A stretch of 37,910 nucleotides of DNA from positions 1 to 37,910 of the forward strand of contig JBMTEY010000008.1 of NCBI GenBank assembly GCA_049433545.1, given 5' to 3'. Position 1 is the first letter of the stretch, and each line of letters opens with the position of its first letter. This document shows positions 24,438 through 32,028 of the stretch, piece by piece. The translations under genes and the position numbers were made by a program. Below the pieces are notes generated by a model. That model was not told where the DNA came from and made no database searches. It saw only the letters and a program-made list of their open reading frames with translations. This DNA comes from Ga0077527 sp049433545 (lineage in GTDB: Bacteria > Pseudomonadota > Gammaproteobacteria > Burkholderiales > SG8-41).

Positions 24438-25679
24438 TTAGGCCGACAGCGCCTGCTCCCAGTTGCGCGTCTCGATCGCGTTTTTCACCTCGGCGAGGAA
24501 GGCCGCCGAATACGAGCCGTCGACCGCGCGATGGTCGAAGCTCTGCGCCAGCACGCCCACCGGGCGGATCGCGATGGCGTCGCCGTCTGGCCCTTCGATC
24601 ACCACCGGCTTCTTGCGGATGCCGTCGGCTGACAGGATCGCCACCTGCGGCTGGTTGATGATGGGCGCGGTGATCACGGTGCCGAAGGCGCCGTTGTTGG
24701 TGATGGTGTAGCTGCCTTCGGTCATTTCGTCGGGGCGTAGTTTCCCGGCGCGGGCGCGGCTCGCCAGGTCGTTGATCTCGCGGATGATCTGCGGCAGCGA
24801 TTTGGCCGGCACGTCCTTCAATACCGGCACCACCAGGCCGTCGAAATTGAGATCGACGGCAATGCCGATGTTGATGCGGCGATGCAGCTGCAAACCATCG
24901 CCGGCGAGGCTGGCGTTGAGTTTTGGAAATTTTCCGAGCGCGATCGATACCGCGCGCACGATGAAGGGCAAATACGTCAGCGAATAACCCTCGCGGCGTT
25001 TCCATTCTGCGCCGTGCAGCCGGCGCGCAGACTCAACCTTGTGGAAATCGGCCTCCACCACCTGCAACACATGCGGCGAAGTCTGCCAGGACTTCGCCAT
25101 GTTCTCGGCCACACGCCTGCGCACGCTGTTGAAGGCGACGGTCTGTCCTGCCGCCACCGGTGCGGGCGGCGGCGCCGTACGCGTCGGCGCAGTTGCGGGC
25201 CTGGAACCGCGGCGGGCGATGAATTCAGTGACATCCTCGCGGGTGATGCGGCCGTCGCGGCCGCTGCCGGTGATGTCCGCCGGATTGAGGTTGTGTTCGG
25301 CAATCAGCCGCCGCACCACCGGCGACAGGCGGTCGGCGGCGCTGGCGCGCGGAGGTGCGACTGCGGAACGCGAGGTTGCAGACACCGCCGCAGCCATCGG
25401 CGCTGCCGCAGGAACTGCTGCGGGCGCGGCGACCGTCTTCGCGTCGCCGGCCTCGCGTATCACCGCCAGCCGTGCACCGACCTTGGCGGTGACGCCCTCG
25501 TTGACCACGATCTCGGCAATGACGCCGGCCACCGGCGAAGGAATTTCGGTGCTGACTTTGTCGGTTTCGACATCGAACAGGGTTTCGTCGGCCTTCACCG
25601 CATCGCCGACCTTCTTGTACCACTTGGTGACCGTGCCTTCGGCGACCGTTTCGCCGAGCTGCGGCATGATGATATCCAT
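24438..25679 (-). CDS. E2 dihydrolipoamide acyltransferase of a 2-oxoacid dehydrogenase complex
   Basis: A 413-aa E2 with one lipoyl domain (residues 1-77, lipoyl Lys K41 in DVETDKVSTEIPSP), an Ala-rich linker, a peripheral subunit-binding domain (about 117-153, RLSPVVRRLIAEHNLNPADI), a second Ala/Pro linker and a catalytic acyltransferase domain ending SFDHRAVDGSY (H383, D387). It transfers the acyl group made by E1 to CoA. It directly follows E1-beta in the operon, 26 bp away. No E3 (dihydrolipoamide dehydrogenase) or extra lipoyl protein is in the window, so the complex would need a shared E3. Confidence 0.94.
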   Translation of the reverse strand: MDIIMPQLGETVAEGTVTKWYKKVGDAVKADETLFDVETDKVSTEIPSPVAGVIAEIVVNEGVTAKVGARLAVIREAGDAKTVAAPAAVPAAAPMAAAVSATSRSAVAPPRASAADRLSPVVRRLIAEHNLNPADITGSGRDGRITREDVTEFIARRGSRPATAPTRTAPPPAPVAAGQTVAFNSVRRRVAENMAKSWQTSPHVLQVVEADFHKVESARRLHGAEWKRREGYSLTYLPFIVRAVSIALGKFPKLNASLAGDGLQLHRRINIGIAVDLNFDGLVVPVLKDVPAKSLPQIIREINDLASRARAGKLRPDEMTEGSYTITNNGAFGTVITAPIINQPQVAILSADGIRKKPVVIEGPDGDAIAIRPVGVLAQSFDHRAVDGSYSAAFLAEVKNAIETRNWEQALSA

Positions 25680-25705
25680 CGTTACTCTCTGCTCAGTCGA
25701 CGCAT

Positions 25706-26683
25706 TTAATCAATCTTCTCGCTGATCTCGCGCACGATGCGCTCGACCGACGGAATGGTGTTGTCTTCGAGGCGGTCCGCCGAGGGCAGCGGTATGTGCG
25801 GCGTGGTGATGCGGATGATCGGGCCGTCGAGCTCCCAGAAGCATTCGTCGGCAATGATCGAGGCGATTTCAGCGCCCCAGCCGCACAGCCGCGGGTTTTC
25901 CTCGACGGTCACCAGGCGCCCGGTCGCCGCCACTTCGGCGAGGATGGTCACGGTATCCAGCGGCACCAGCGAACGCACATCGACCACGGTGCAGGAAATG
26001 CCGTGCTCCTTCTCGAGGATTTCTGCGGCCGCCAGCGCGCGGTGCACCATCAGCGCCAGCGCGACGATGGTGCAGTCCTTGCCCCGGCGCAGCACCCGCG
26101 CCTTGCCCAGTTCGTCGACATGTTCGCCGTCGGGCACTTCACCCTTCATCGGATACAGCGACTTCTGCTCGAACACGATCACCGGGTCTTCGTCCCTCAC
26201 CGCAGCGGCGATCAGGCCCTTGACGTCGGCGGGAAACGCCGGCGCCACGACCTTGATGCCGGGAATCATCATTGCCCAGTTCTCCACCGACTGCGAATGC
26301 TGCGCGCCGAAGCGCGAGCCCGCGCCGTTGGCGGTGCGGATCACCAGCGGCACCTGCACCTGGCCGTTGGTCATGTAGCGCGATTTCGCGATTTCGTTGG
26401 CGACGATGTCCCAGCACACCGCGAGGAAATCCGAAAACATGATTTCGGCAATCGGCCTGAGCCCCGTCATCGCCGCGCCCATCGCCGCACCGAGGATGGC
26501 CTGTTCCGAAATCGGCGTATCGCGCACGCGCTTCGGCCCGAACTTGTCGAGCAGGCCGACGGTCGCCTTGAACACGCCGCCGGCGTGGGCGATGTCCTCG
26601 CCGAGGAACACCACGCGCTCGTCGCGCGCCATTTCCTGCGCGATGCCCGCAGCGACGGCGTCGCGGTAGGTCAGTTCCGCCAT
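25706..26683 (-). CDS. E1-beta subunit of a 2-oxoacid dehydrogenase
   Basis: A 325-aa transketolase-type pyrimidine-binding and C-terminal domain protein. It starts MAELTYRDAVAAGIAQEM with GGAGG upstream; the frame extends to 26704 but this start fits the family. FLGEDIAHAGGVFK, RDTPISEQAILGAAMGAAM and GLRPIAEIMFSDF are hallmarks of E1-beta. It pairs with E1-alpha, whose 3' end it overlaps by 13 nt (26671-26683), and the two together decarboxylate a 2-oxoacid with ThDP. The pattern is closest to PDH/acetoin-dehydrogenase-type E1-beta; the exact oxoacid is not readable. Confidence 0.94.
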   Translation of the reverse strand: MAELTYRDAVAAGIAQEMARDERVVFLGEDIAHAGGVFKATVGLLDKFGPKRVRDTPISEQAILGAAMGAAMTGLRPIAEIMFSDFLAVCWDIVANEIAKSRYMTNGQVQVPLVIRTANGAGSRFGAQHSQSVENWAMMIPGIKVVAPAFPADVKGLIAAAVRDEDPVIVFEQKSLYPMKGEVPDGEHVDELGKARVLRRGKDCTIVALALMVHRALAAAEILEKEHGISCTVVDVRSLVPLDTVTILAEVAATGRLVTVEENPRLCGWGAEIASIIADECFWELDGPIIRITTPHIPLPSADRLEDNTIPSVERIVREISEKID

Positions 26684-27702
26684 GACGCACCTCCGTCGGC
26701 CCACACATGCTGGAAGATGCCGTCGAGCGAAGGCGGCGCCGAAGCCTTGGCGGTCTCGGTGGCCTCGTTCACCTGCTGCATGACCTCACTTTCAATGTCA
26801 TTCAGCGTGGCCTCGACGATGCCGAGGCCCAGCAGGCGTTCACGGTAGATCTTGATCGGGTCGCGTTCCAGCCACTTCTCCAGTTCGCCTTCGGGCCGGT
26901 ATTTCGCCGGATCGGCGCGCGAATGGCCGGAATGGCGGTAGGTCATGCATTCGATCAGCGCCGGCCCGCCGCCCTGGCGCGCACGCGCGATGTATTTCGT
27001 CGCCGTGCGGTACACCGCGTCGGCATCATTGCCGTCGACGACGATTTTCTCCAGCCCGTACGCCGCCGCGCGGTCCGCCGCCGGATGCTCCACCGCGGTC
27101 ACCGCGCTGATCGGCGTGTATTCCATGTAGAGGTTGTTCTCGCAGACGAAGATCACCGGCAGTTTCCAGATCACCGCGAAATTCAGCGCCTCGTGGAAGG
27201 CGCCGATGTTGGTGGTGCCGTCGCCGAAAAAACACACGGCGACCTGCTCGGTGCCGCGGTATTGCGCACTCCAGGCCGCACCGGCCGCCACCGGCAGATG
27301 TGCGCCGATGATCGCGTAGGAACCCATCGCGCCCTTGGACACGTCGGTCAGGTGCATCGAACCGCCCTTGCCGCCCAGCAGCCCGCATTCGCGGCCCATC
27401 AACTCGCCCAGCACACCGCTCATCGATGCGCCGCGCGCCAGCGTGTGCGCGTGGCCGCGGTAGGTGCAGAACGTGTAGTCATCCGGCTGCATCGCCACGC
27501 CGAAGGCCGCAGCAATCGCTTCCTGCCCCAGCGACAGGTGGCTGGTGCCCTTGATCAGGTTCTGCAAAAACAGGTCGTAAGCGCGCTTCTCGCAAAGCCG
27601 CAGTTCCAGCTGCATGCGGAACAGTTCGAGCCGGATGTCGCGGCCGATGTCGTCGTCCGCACCTGCGGATTTTTTTGCTTTCGCTTTCACTTTGGCATCC
27701 AT
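26671..27702 (-). CDS. E1-alpha subunit of a 2-oxoacid dehydrogenase
   Basis: A 343-aa ThDP-binding subunit with a Lys-rich N-terminus. YRGHAHTLARGA (81-92) and GGKGGSMHLTD (110-120) match PDH and acetoin-dehydrogenase E1-alpha rather than branched-chain types. The ThDP motif runs from GDG (160-162) to NN (189-190), and YRHSGHSRADPAKYR is the phosphorylation-loop-like segment. It starts one base after the stop of the upstream M24 gene (TGA-C-ATG), a sign of tight coupling. With E1-beta and E2 it forms a complex that turns a 2-oxoacid into an acyl-CoA, CO2 and reduced lipoate. Confidence 0.95.
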   Translation of the reverse strand: MDAKVKAKAKKSAGADDDIGRDIRLELFRMQLELRLCEKRAYDLFLQNLIKGTSHLSLGQEAIAAAFGVAMQPDDYTFCTYRGHAHTLARGASMSGVLGELMGRECGLLGGKGGSMHLTDVSKGAMGSYAIIGAHLPVAAGAAWSAQYRGTEQVAVCFFGDGTTNIGAFHEALNFAVIWKLPVIFVCENNLYMEYTPISAVTAVEHPAADRAAAYGLEKIVVDGNDADAVYRTATKYIARARQGGGPALIECMTYRHSGHSRADPAKYRPEGELEKWLERDPIKIYRERLLGLGIVEATLNDIESEVMQQVNEATETAKASAPPSLDGIFQHVWADGGASWRN

Positions 27703-27703
27703 G

Positions 27704-29062
27704 TCAGTACTTGTTTGCGATCGGCAGTTCCTGCGCCGGGAACAGCGTGATCACTTTCGCGCCGTCTGGCGTAAGCACCACTTCTTCTTCAATCCGCGCC
27801 GCCGACACGCCGTCCTTCGCCGGGCAGAAAGTCTCGACCGCGAACACCATGCCGGCCTTCAGCTCGTACGAGTCCTTGAACGAATTCAGCCGCGAAATCA
27901 GCGGCCGTTCATGCAGGCCGAGGCCGAGGCCGTGGCAGAAGTTCAGGCCGAAGGCCGCCATCTCGCTTTCGAAGCCGATTTCCTGCGCCTTCGGGAAGGC
28001 CTGCGCCACGCGGTCGGTGCTGATCCCCGGGCGCAGCGAATCGATGGCGCTGTCCATCCATTCGCGCGCCTTGCGGTAGGCCTCGTGCTGGGCCGCCGTC
28101 GCCGAACCCACAGTGAAGGTGCGGTAATAACAGGTCTTGTAGCCCATGTAGGAATGGATCAGGTCGAAATAGGCCTGGTCTCCGGGACGGATCATGCGGT
28201 CGGTGAAATTGTGCGGATGCGGGCTGCAACGCTCGCCGGCAATGGCATTGACCGCCTCCACGCAATCCGAACCCATTTCATAGAAGCGCTTGGCCGCCAT
28301 CGCCACGATTTCGTTCTCGCGCACGCCCGGCTTCAGCGCCTCGAAGATGTCCTGGTAGACGCCATCGCCCATCGAAGCCGCCATGTTGAGCAGCGTGATC
28401 TCGTCGTGGCTCTTGATCTCGCGCGCATCGAGCATCACCTGCTGGCCGTCCATCACCTTCAGGCCCAGTTTCTGCAGCGCGAACAGGAACGGCGGCTCGA
28501 CGACGTCGATGCCGATCGGCATGTCGGCCACGCCTTCCTGCTTCAGGATGTCGTAGATCTCCTTTGCCGCCGCCTCGAACAACCCGACCTTCGGCGACAC
28601 CGCACCGCGCAGGCCGGCGAGTCCCGGGATGTTGTGGTTCTTCGGCAGCCACGGCGCGTAGAGCTTGTGGTGGCGCACTGCGGAACCGAAATCCCACACC
28701 CACGGCTCGCCGTTGCCGGTGAGCAGGCACCAGCGCGTCAGCTTGTCGCGCGCCCACTCGCCGATCACCGTGCTCGAGATGTAGCGCATGTTGATCTGGT
28801 CGAACACCAGCAGCGCCCCGAGCTTCGATTTCTTCAGCGCGTTGCGCGTGCGCGCAAGACGGTATTCGTGCAGCCGCCGGAAATCGACGCGTTCCTCGAA
28901 ATCCACCTGCATGCGCCCCGGCGCCTGCAGCGGCCGCTCCCAGCGGTGATCCGGATTCGCCGGATCGTAGAGTCCGTCGGGCGCACTGGAGATGCGCTTC
29001 TTCGGATCGATCGCTGCCGCCTTGACCTGTTTCGGCTCGGCGCGTTTGGCTTTTTTCGCCAT
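27704..29062 (-). CDS. M24 (pita-bread) family protein with partly changed metal site
   Basis: A 452-aa protein with an N-terminal Lys-rich extension, a creatinase-type N-domain (FDQINMRYISSTVIGEW, about 87-103) and a C-terminal M24 fold. Candidate metal ligands are D300, C311 (in the place of the second Asp), H377 (CHGLGLGLHE), E410 (AVETFCP) and E425. Only the second Asp is changed. The length and N-domain recall the M24 group that includes DMSP lyase DddP, but I cannot place it there: DddP keeps the second Asp. It lies between the Bug receptor and E1-alpha genes of the operon, with 1- and 33-bp spacing. Confidence 0.85.
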   Translation of the reverse strand: MAKKAKRAEPKQVKAAAIDPKKRISSAPDGLYDPANPDHRWERPLQAPGRMQVDFEERVDFRRLHEYRLARTRNALKKSKLGALLVFDQINMRYISSTVIGEWARDKLTRWCLLTGNGEPWVWDFGSAVRHHKLYAPWLPKNHNIPGLAGLRGAVSPKVGLFEAAAKEIYDILKQEGVADMPIGIDVVEPPFLFALQKLGLKVMDGQQVMLDAREIKSHDEITLLNMAASMGDGVYQDIFEALKPGVRENEIVAMAAKRFYEMGSDCVEAVNAIAGERCSPHPHNFTDRMIRPGDQAYFDLIHSYMGYKTCYYRTFTVGSATAAQHEAYRKAREWMDSAIDSLRPGISTDRVAQAFPKAQEIGFESEMAAFGLNFCHGLGLGLHERPLISRLNSFKDSYELKAGMVFAVETFCPAKDGVSAARIEEEVVLTPDGAKVITLFPAQELPIANKY

Positions 29063-29095
29063 TACGCATTCTCCAATAAAATCAGATACTTAATA

Positions 29096-30064
29096 CTAAT
29101 CCGCCTTGATGCCCGAGGCCCTGATGATGGGCGTCCATTTCGCCAGTTCGCTCTTCACGAACGCCTGCAGTTCCTGCGGCGTCGAAGGTGTCGCAATGGC
29201 GCCGCGCTTGAGCAGCGCGTCCTTCACTTCCGCCGCGCCGAGGATGCCGGTGATCTCCTTGTGCAGCTTGGCGAGGATAGGCCGCGGCGTACCCGCGGTG
29301 GTAAACAGTCCAAACCAGAGTTCAGCGACCATCCCCGGTATGCCCGCTTCGGTGGCACTCGGAATGTCCGGCACGGCGATGAAGCGCTCCCTGCTCGACA
29401 CCGCCAGCGCGCGCAGCTTGCCCGACTTCAATTGCACATGCGCGGTAATCGGCGACAGAAAGGATACCTGGGTTTCACCCGACAGCACCGAGGTCAGCGC
29501 GAATCCCGCACTTTTGTAAGGCACGTGCTGCACATTGACCTTCGCCACCTGCTTGAACAGTTCACCGGTGAGATGGCTGATGGTGCCGTTGCCGGCAGAG
29601 GCGTAGGTCAGGTCGCGCTGCTTCGCCAGCGCGATCAGCTCCTGCGCGTTTTTCACCTGCACCGACGGATGCACCACCAGCACGGTCACCAGCGACGCGG
29701 TCTTGGTGATCGGCGCAAAATCCTTCAGCGGATCGTATGGCAGGTTCTTGTAGAGCGACACCGCGCTGACCATCGGGCCGGCATGGCCCATGATCAGCGA
29801 GTAGCCGTCGGGCGCTGCCTTGGCGACGACATCGCCCGCGAGCGTGCCACCGGCGCCGGCGCGATTGTCGACCACCACGTTCTGTCCCCATTTTTCGGAC
29901 AGCCGCGCACCGATGTAACGCGACAGGTAATCGGCGGTGCTGCCCACGCCCTGCCCCATGATGCGGATCGGCTTCGAGGGATATTTGTCGGCCGGTTCGG
30001 CCGCAACGGCGGGCAATGCAATCAACGCGGCAACACACACGGCAGTGCTCATCAGCTTGCGCAT
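29096..30064 (-). CDS. Bug-family tripartite tricarboxylate transporter receptor
   Basis: A 322-aa periplasmic receptor started at MRKLMSTAVCVAALIALPAVAAEP, with a strong GGAGG upstream. The frame extends to 30118 but that start lacks both ribosome site and signal peptide. After cleavage near AVAAE the family order follows: YPSKPIRIMGQGVGSTADYL, APDGYSLIMGHAGPM, and HVPYKSAGFALTSVLSG. It lies 40 bp after the NMT1-like gene and 33 bp before the first M24 gene, so two distinct solute-binding proteins sit at the head of the operon. Confidence 0.94.
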   Translation of the reverse strand: MRKLMSTAVCVAALIALPAVAAEPADKYPSKPIRIMGQGVGSTADYLSRYIGARLSEKWGQNVVVDNRAGAGGTLAGDVVAKAAPDGYSLIMGHAGPMVSAVSLYKNLPYDPLKDFAPITKTASLVTVLVVHPSVQVKNAQELIALAKQRDLTYASAGNGTISHLTGELFKQVAKVNVQHVPYKSAGFALTSVLSGETQVSFLSPITAHVQLKSGKLRALAVSSRERFIAVPDIPSATEAGIPGMVAELWFGLFTTAGTPRPILAKLHKEITGILGAAEVKDALLKRGAIATPSTPQELQAFVKSELAKWTPIIRASGIKAD

Positions 30065-30104
30065 CTTTTCCTCCGTCATCAGGTTGGTATAGCTCGAATC
30101 CGAA

Positions 30105-31004
30105 TCACGCTTCAGCACGTTGCTGGTACGACAGATCCATGTATTTTTCCGGCGTGCCCTTTGCGGTGCGCAGGCTCTCCGCTTCCCAGTAGACGTCGAT
30201 CACCTGCTGCAGGCCCGCGGCGTCGATCACCGGCAGCGGCCTCCTGGCGAAGGCATCAAAGGCGCGGTTGGCCAGCTCGCCGGATATGTTAAGCCGTCCC
30301 GGCAGCAGCGCAATCGCCGCGGCCTTGTTGGCCGGATCCTGCAGCCAGCGGCAGGCGCCGCGGAAGGCGCGGATGAACGCCACCAGCTGCCCGCCGTTCT
30401 GCGCGGCCCAGGCGCGGCGGCAGGCCGCGATCGAACCCGGATAATCCGGGAAAAATTCCTGGGTCGTGCCCAGCGAACCGAAACCGGCCGCAAACAGGTT
30501 GCGGTCGAACGGCGGATTGAGCCAGCTCGCCGCCGCCTTGCCGTCCTTCATCGCGTCGAAGCGCTCCTGCGAACCGCCGAATTCGACAAACCGGTAGGCG
30601 CCGGCCAGCCCCTTTTCCGCGAGCAGCCGGCGCAGCACCAGCGCATACCCGCTGTTGCTGCCGTCGACGGCGATGTCCTTGCCGCGCAGGTCCTCGAAGG
30701 ATTGCACGCCGGGCGCCGCCACCAGCGACAGCTCCGGCGCATGGCCCTGTGCCATCACGATGCACAGGTCGCTGCCGGTTTCGACGGCGCGTACCACGTG
30801 GTCGGACTGCTGGAAACCGATGTCGTAGCCGCCTGCGCGCAACTGCTCCAGTTGCTGCACCGACGAACCGGTCAGCGTGACCGCAACCGCGACGCCCTCG
30901 GCCTCGAACAGCTGGCGACCCTGAGCGACGTAGAGCGGCCAGGCATTGACGCCTTCGGAAATGATCGCCAGCCGGATCGGCGGCTTGTCGCCCGCTGCGG
31001 ACAT
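30105..31004 (-). CDS. NMT1/THI5-like (SsuA-type) binding protein without a signal peptide
   Basis: A 299-aa protein of the NMT1/THI5-like periplasmic-binding fold (RLAIISEGVNAWPLYVAQGR, then SVQQLEQLRAGGYDIGFQQSDHVVRAVETG and GKDIAVDGSNSGYALVLRRLL). Such proteins normally receive aromatic sulfonates, pyrimidine precursors or other small acids for ABC transporters. The start at 31004 has GAGGGGAC upstream. Neither it nor the longer frame to 31076 has a hydrophobic signal sequence, so it may stay in the cytoplasm as a sensor or sequestering protein. It is the first gene of the long minus-strand operon and follows the GntR-controlled promoter at 31095-31123. Confidence 0.82.
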   Translation of the reverse strand: MSAAGDKPPIRLAIISEGVNAWPLYVAQGRQLFEAEGVAVAVTLTGSSVQQLEQLRAGGYDIGFQQSDHVVRAVETGSDLCIVMAQGHAPELSLVAAPGVQSFEDLRGKDIAVDGSNSGYALVLRRLLAEKGLAGAYRFVEFGGSQERFDAMKDGKAAASWLNPPFDRNLFAAGFGSLGTTQEFFPDYPGSIAACRRAWAAQNGGQLVAFIRAFRGACRWLQDPANKAAAIALLPGRLNISGELANRAFDAFARRPLPVIDAAGLQQVIDVYWEAESLRTAKGTPEKYMDLSYQQRAEA

Positions 31005-31094
31005 GTCCCCTCGCTTTTGAATTCGAATTCGGTATGCAGGATGCTGCGGCATGTTTGCCGGCAAGCGCAGCACCACGCAGATCCGGCAACGGCG

Positions 31095-31123
31095 ATGCTA
31101 GCCGCGGCCCAACCAATAGTCAA
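31095..31123 (-). promoter_or_regulatory. Sigma70-like promoter of the catabolic operon
   Basis: Minus strand: TTGACT (31118-31123), 17-bp spacer, TAGCAT (31095-31100). The start would be near 31088, giving a leader of about 84 nt to the ATG at 31004. The spacer contains one half of the GntR-type operator, CAACCAAT (31110-31117). Confidence 0.65.
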
Positions 31124-31143
31124 CGTTTGGGCCAAATTGGTTG
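31110..31143. promoter_or_regulatory. Operator-like inverted repeat over the operon promoter
   Basis: CAACCAAT (31110-31117) and ATTGGTTG (31136-31143) form an 8-bp inverted repeat with an 18-bp spacer. One half lies in the -35/-10 spacer and the other just upstream of the -35. It resembles binding sites of FCD-type GntR regulators, which often have a C-C-A-A/T-T-G-G core. Confidence 0.55.
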
Positions 31144-31228
31144 AGTTCGTGAAACCGGGCGCCTTCCCGTTTTCCGCAATGCACAAGAGATGGATTGACC
31201 CGGCATCACAGCCGGCTGCCCGGACATC

Positions 31229-31274
31229 TGGTTGAAAATCCCCAGATCATTTCAACCAATTGACCTGATTGGTG
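31229..31274. promoter_or_regulatory. Operator-like inverted repeats upstream of the GntR gene
   Basis: TGGTTGAAA (31229-31237) / TTTCAACCA (31250-31258) form a perfect 9-bp inverted repeat with a 12-bp spacer. The right arm continues into CAACCAAT (31253-31260), which faces ATTGGTG (31268-31274) across 7 bp. Together with the pair at 31110-31143, this makes five half-sites in one intergenic region. Confidence 0.55.
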
Positions 31275-31288
31275 CAAGCATGCACAAT
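31260..31288 (+). promoter_or_regulatory. Sigma70-like promoter of the GntR gene
   Basis: Plus strand: TTGACC (31260-31265), 17-bp spacer, CACAAT (31283-31288). The start would be near 31295, about 20 nt before the ATG at 31315. ATTGGTG (31268-31274) lies in the spacer, suggesting autoregulation. Confidence 0.6.
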
Positions 31289-31314
31289 CTGCAGCAACCG
31301 TGCCCGCAATTGCC

Positions 31315-32019
31315 ATGACACCGATCCGCCGCCACCAGACCACCCACCTCCAGCGCAGCAGCAAACGCGATGGCGCGCAGGAAATCCGCGCCTACCTGCT
31401 CGACGCCGTTGCCCAGGGCGCCGTCGGCCCCGGCGGCAAGCTCCCCACCGAACGCGAACTCGCCACGCGTTTCGCGCTGCCGCGCAATACCGTGCGCAAG
31501 ACGCTGGCGCAGATGGAGGCCGAAGGCGCGATCACCCGCCACGTCGGCCGCGGCACCTTCCTCGCCGACACCGGCGGTTTTCCCGCCGACAGCATCACCC
31601 ACACCAGTCCCGCCGAACTGATGGAAGCGCGCATGCGCCTGGAACCGGCGATGGCCGAACTGATCGTCACCAATGCCACACCCGCCGATTTCGAACGCAT
31701 GGAAACCTGCCTCGACCGCGCCGAGCGCGGCACGTCGCTCGACGATTTCGAAATCTGGGACGCGGCGCTGCACCAGGCGCTCGCCGCCGCCACCCACAAC
31801 CGTTTCGTCACCCGCGTCTTCGACATGGCCACCGCGGTGCGCCACCAGACCGAATGGGGAAAACTGAAGGATCGCGTGGTGACGCCGGAGCGCCGCCTCA
31901 AGTACCAGGAAGAACACCGCGCCATCGTCAGCGCATTGAAGGCGCGCGACGCCGACCGCGCGCGGCTCGCGATCCTCGCGCACCTGCAGCATGCGCGGCG
32001 CAACCTCTTCGGTTTCTGA
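31315..32019 (+). CDS. GntR-family regulator, FCD (FadR-type) subgroup
   Basis: A 234-aa regulator. The N-terminal winged HTH (residues about 20-85) shows GGKLPTERELATRFALPRNT and GRGTFLADT, standard GntR. The C-terminal FCD domain has likely metal/effector ligands in FEIWDAALHQAL (Asp and His), YQEEHRAIVSAL (His) and AHLQHARR (His). FCD regulators usually sense a carboxylate and release DNA when it binds. It is divergent from the eleven-gene operon, and the shared intergenic region carries operator-like repeats. ATG at 31315 is preferred over GTG at 31300 because of the promoter spacing. It is convergent with the SMP-30 gene, 9 bp away. Confidence 0.92.
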   Translation: MTPIRRHQTTHLQRSSKRDGAQEIRAYLLDAVAQGAVGPGGKLPTERELATRFALPRNTVRKTLAQMEAEGAITRHVGRGTFLADTGGFPADSITHTSPAELMEARMRLEPAMAELIVTNATPADFERMETCLDRAERGTSLDDFEIWDAALHQALAAATHNRFVTRVFDMATAVRHQTEWGKLKDRVVTPERRLKYQEEHRAIVSALKARDADRARLAILAHLQHARRNLFGF

Positions 32020-32028
32020 TTCCCGCAG

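Noticed and set aside
27614..30292. 892-codon open frame on the plus strand
   Set aside because: It runs antisense to E1-alpha, the M24 gene and the Bug receptor, all with clear motifs. Its translation is rich in Arg, His and Ala with no recognisable domain. It is a shadow frame in GC-rich DNA.
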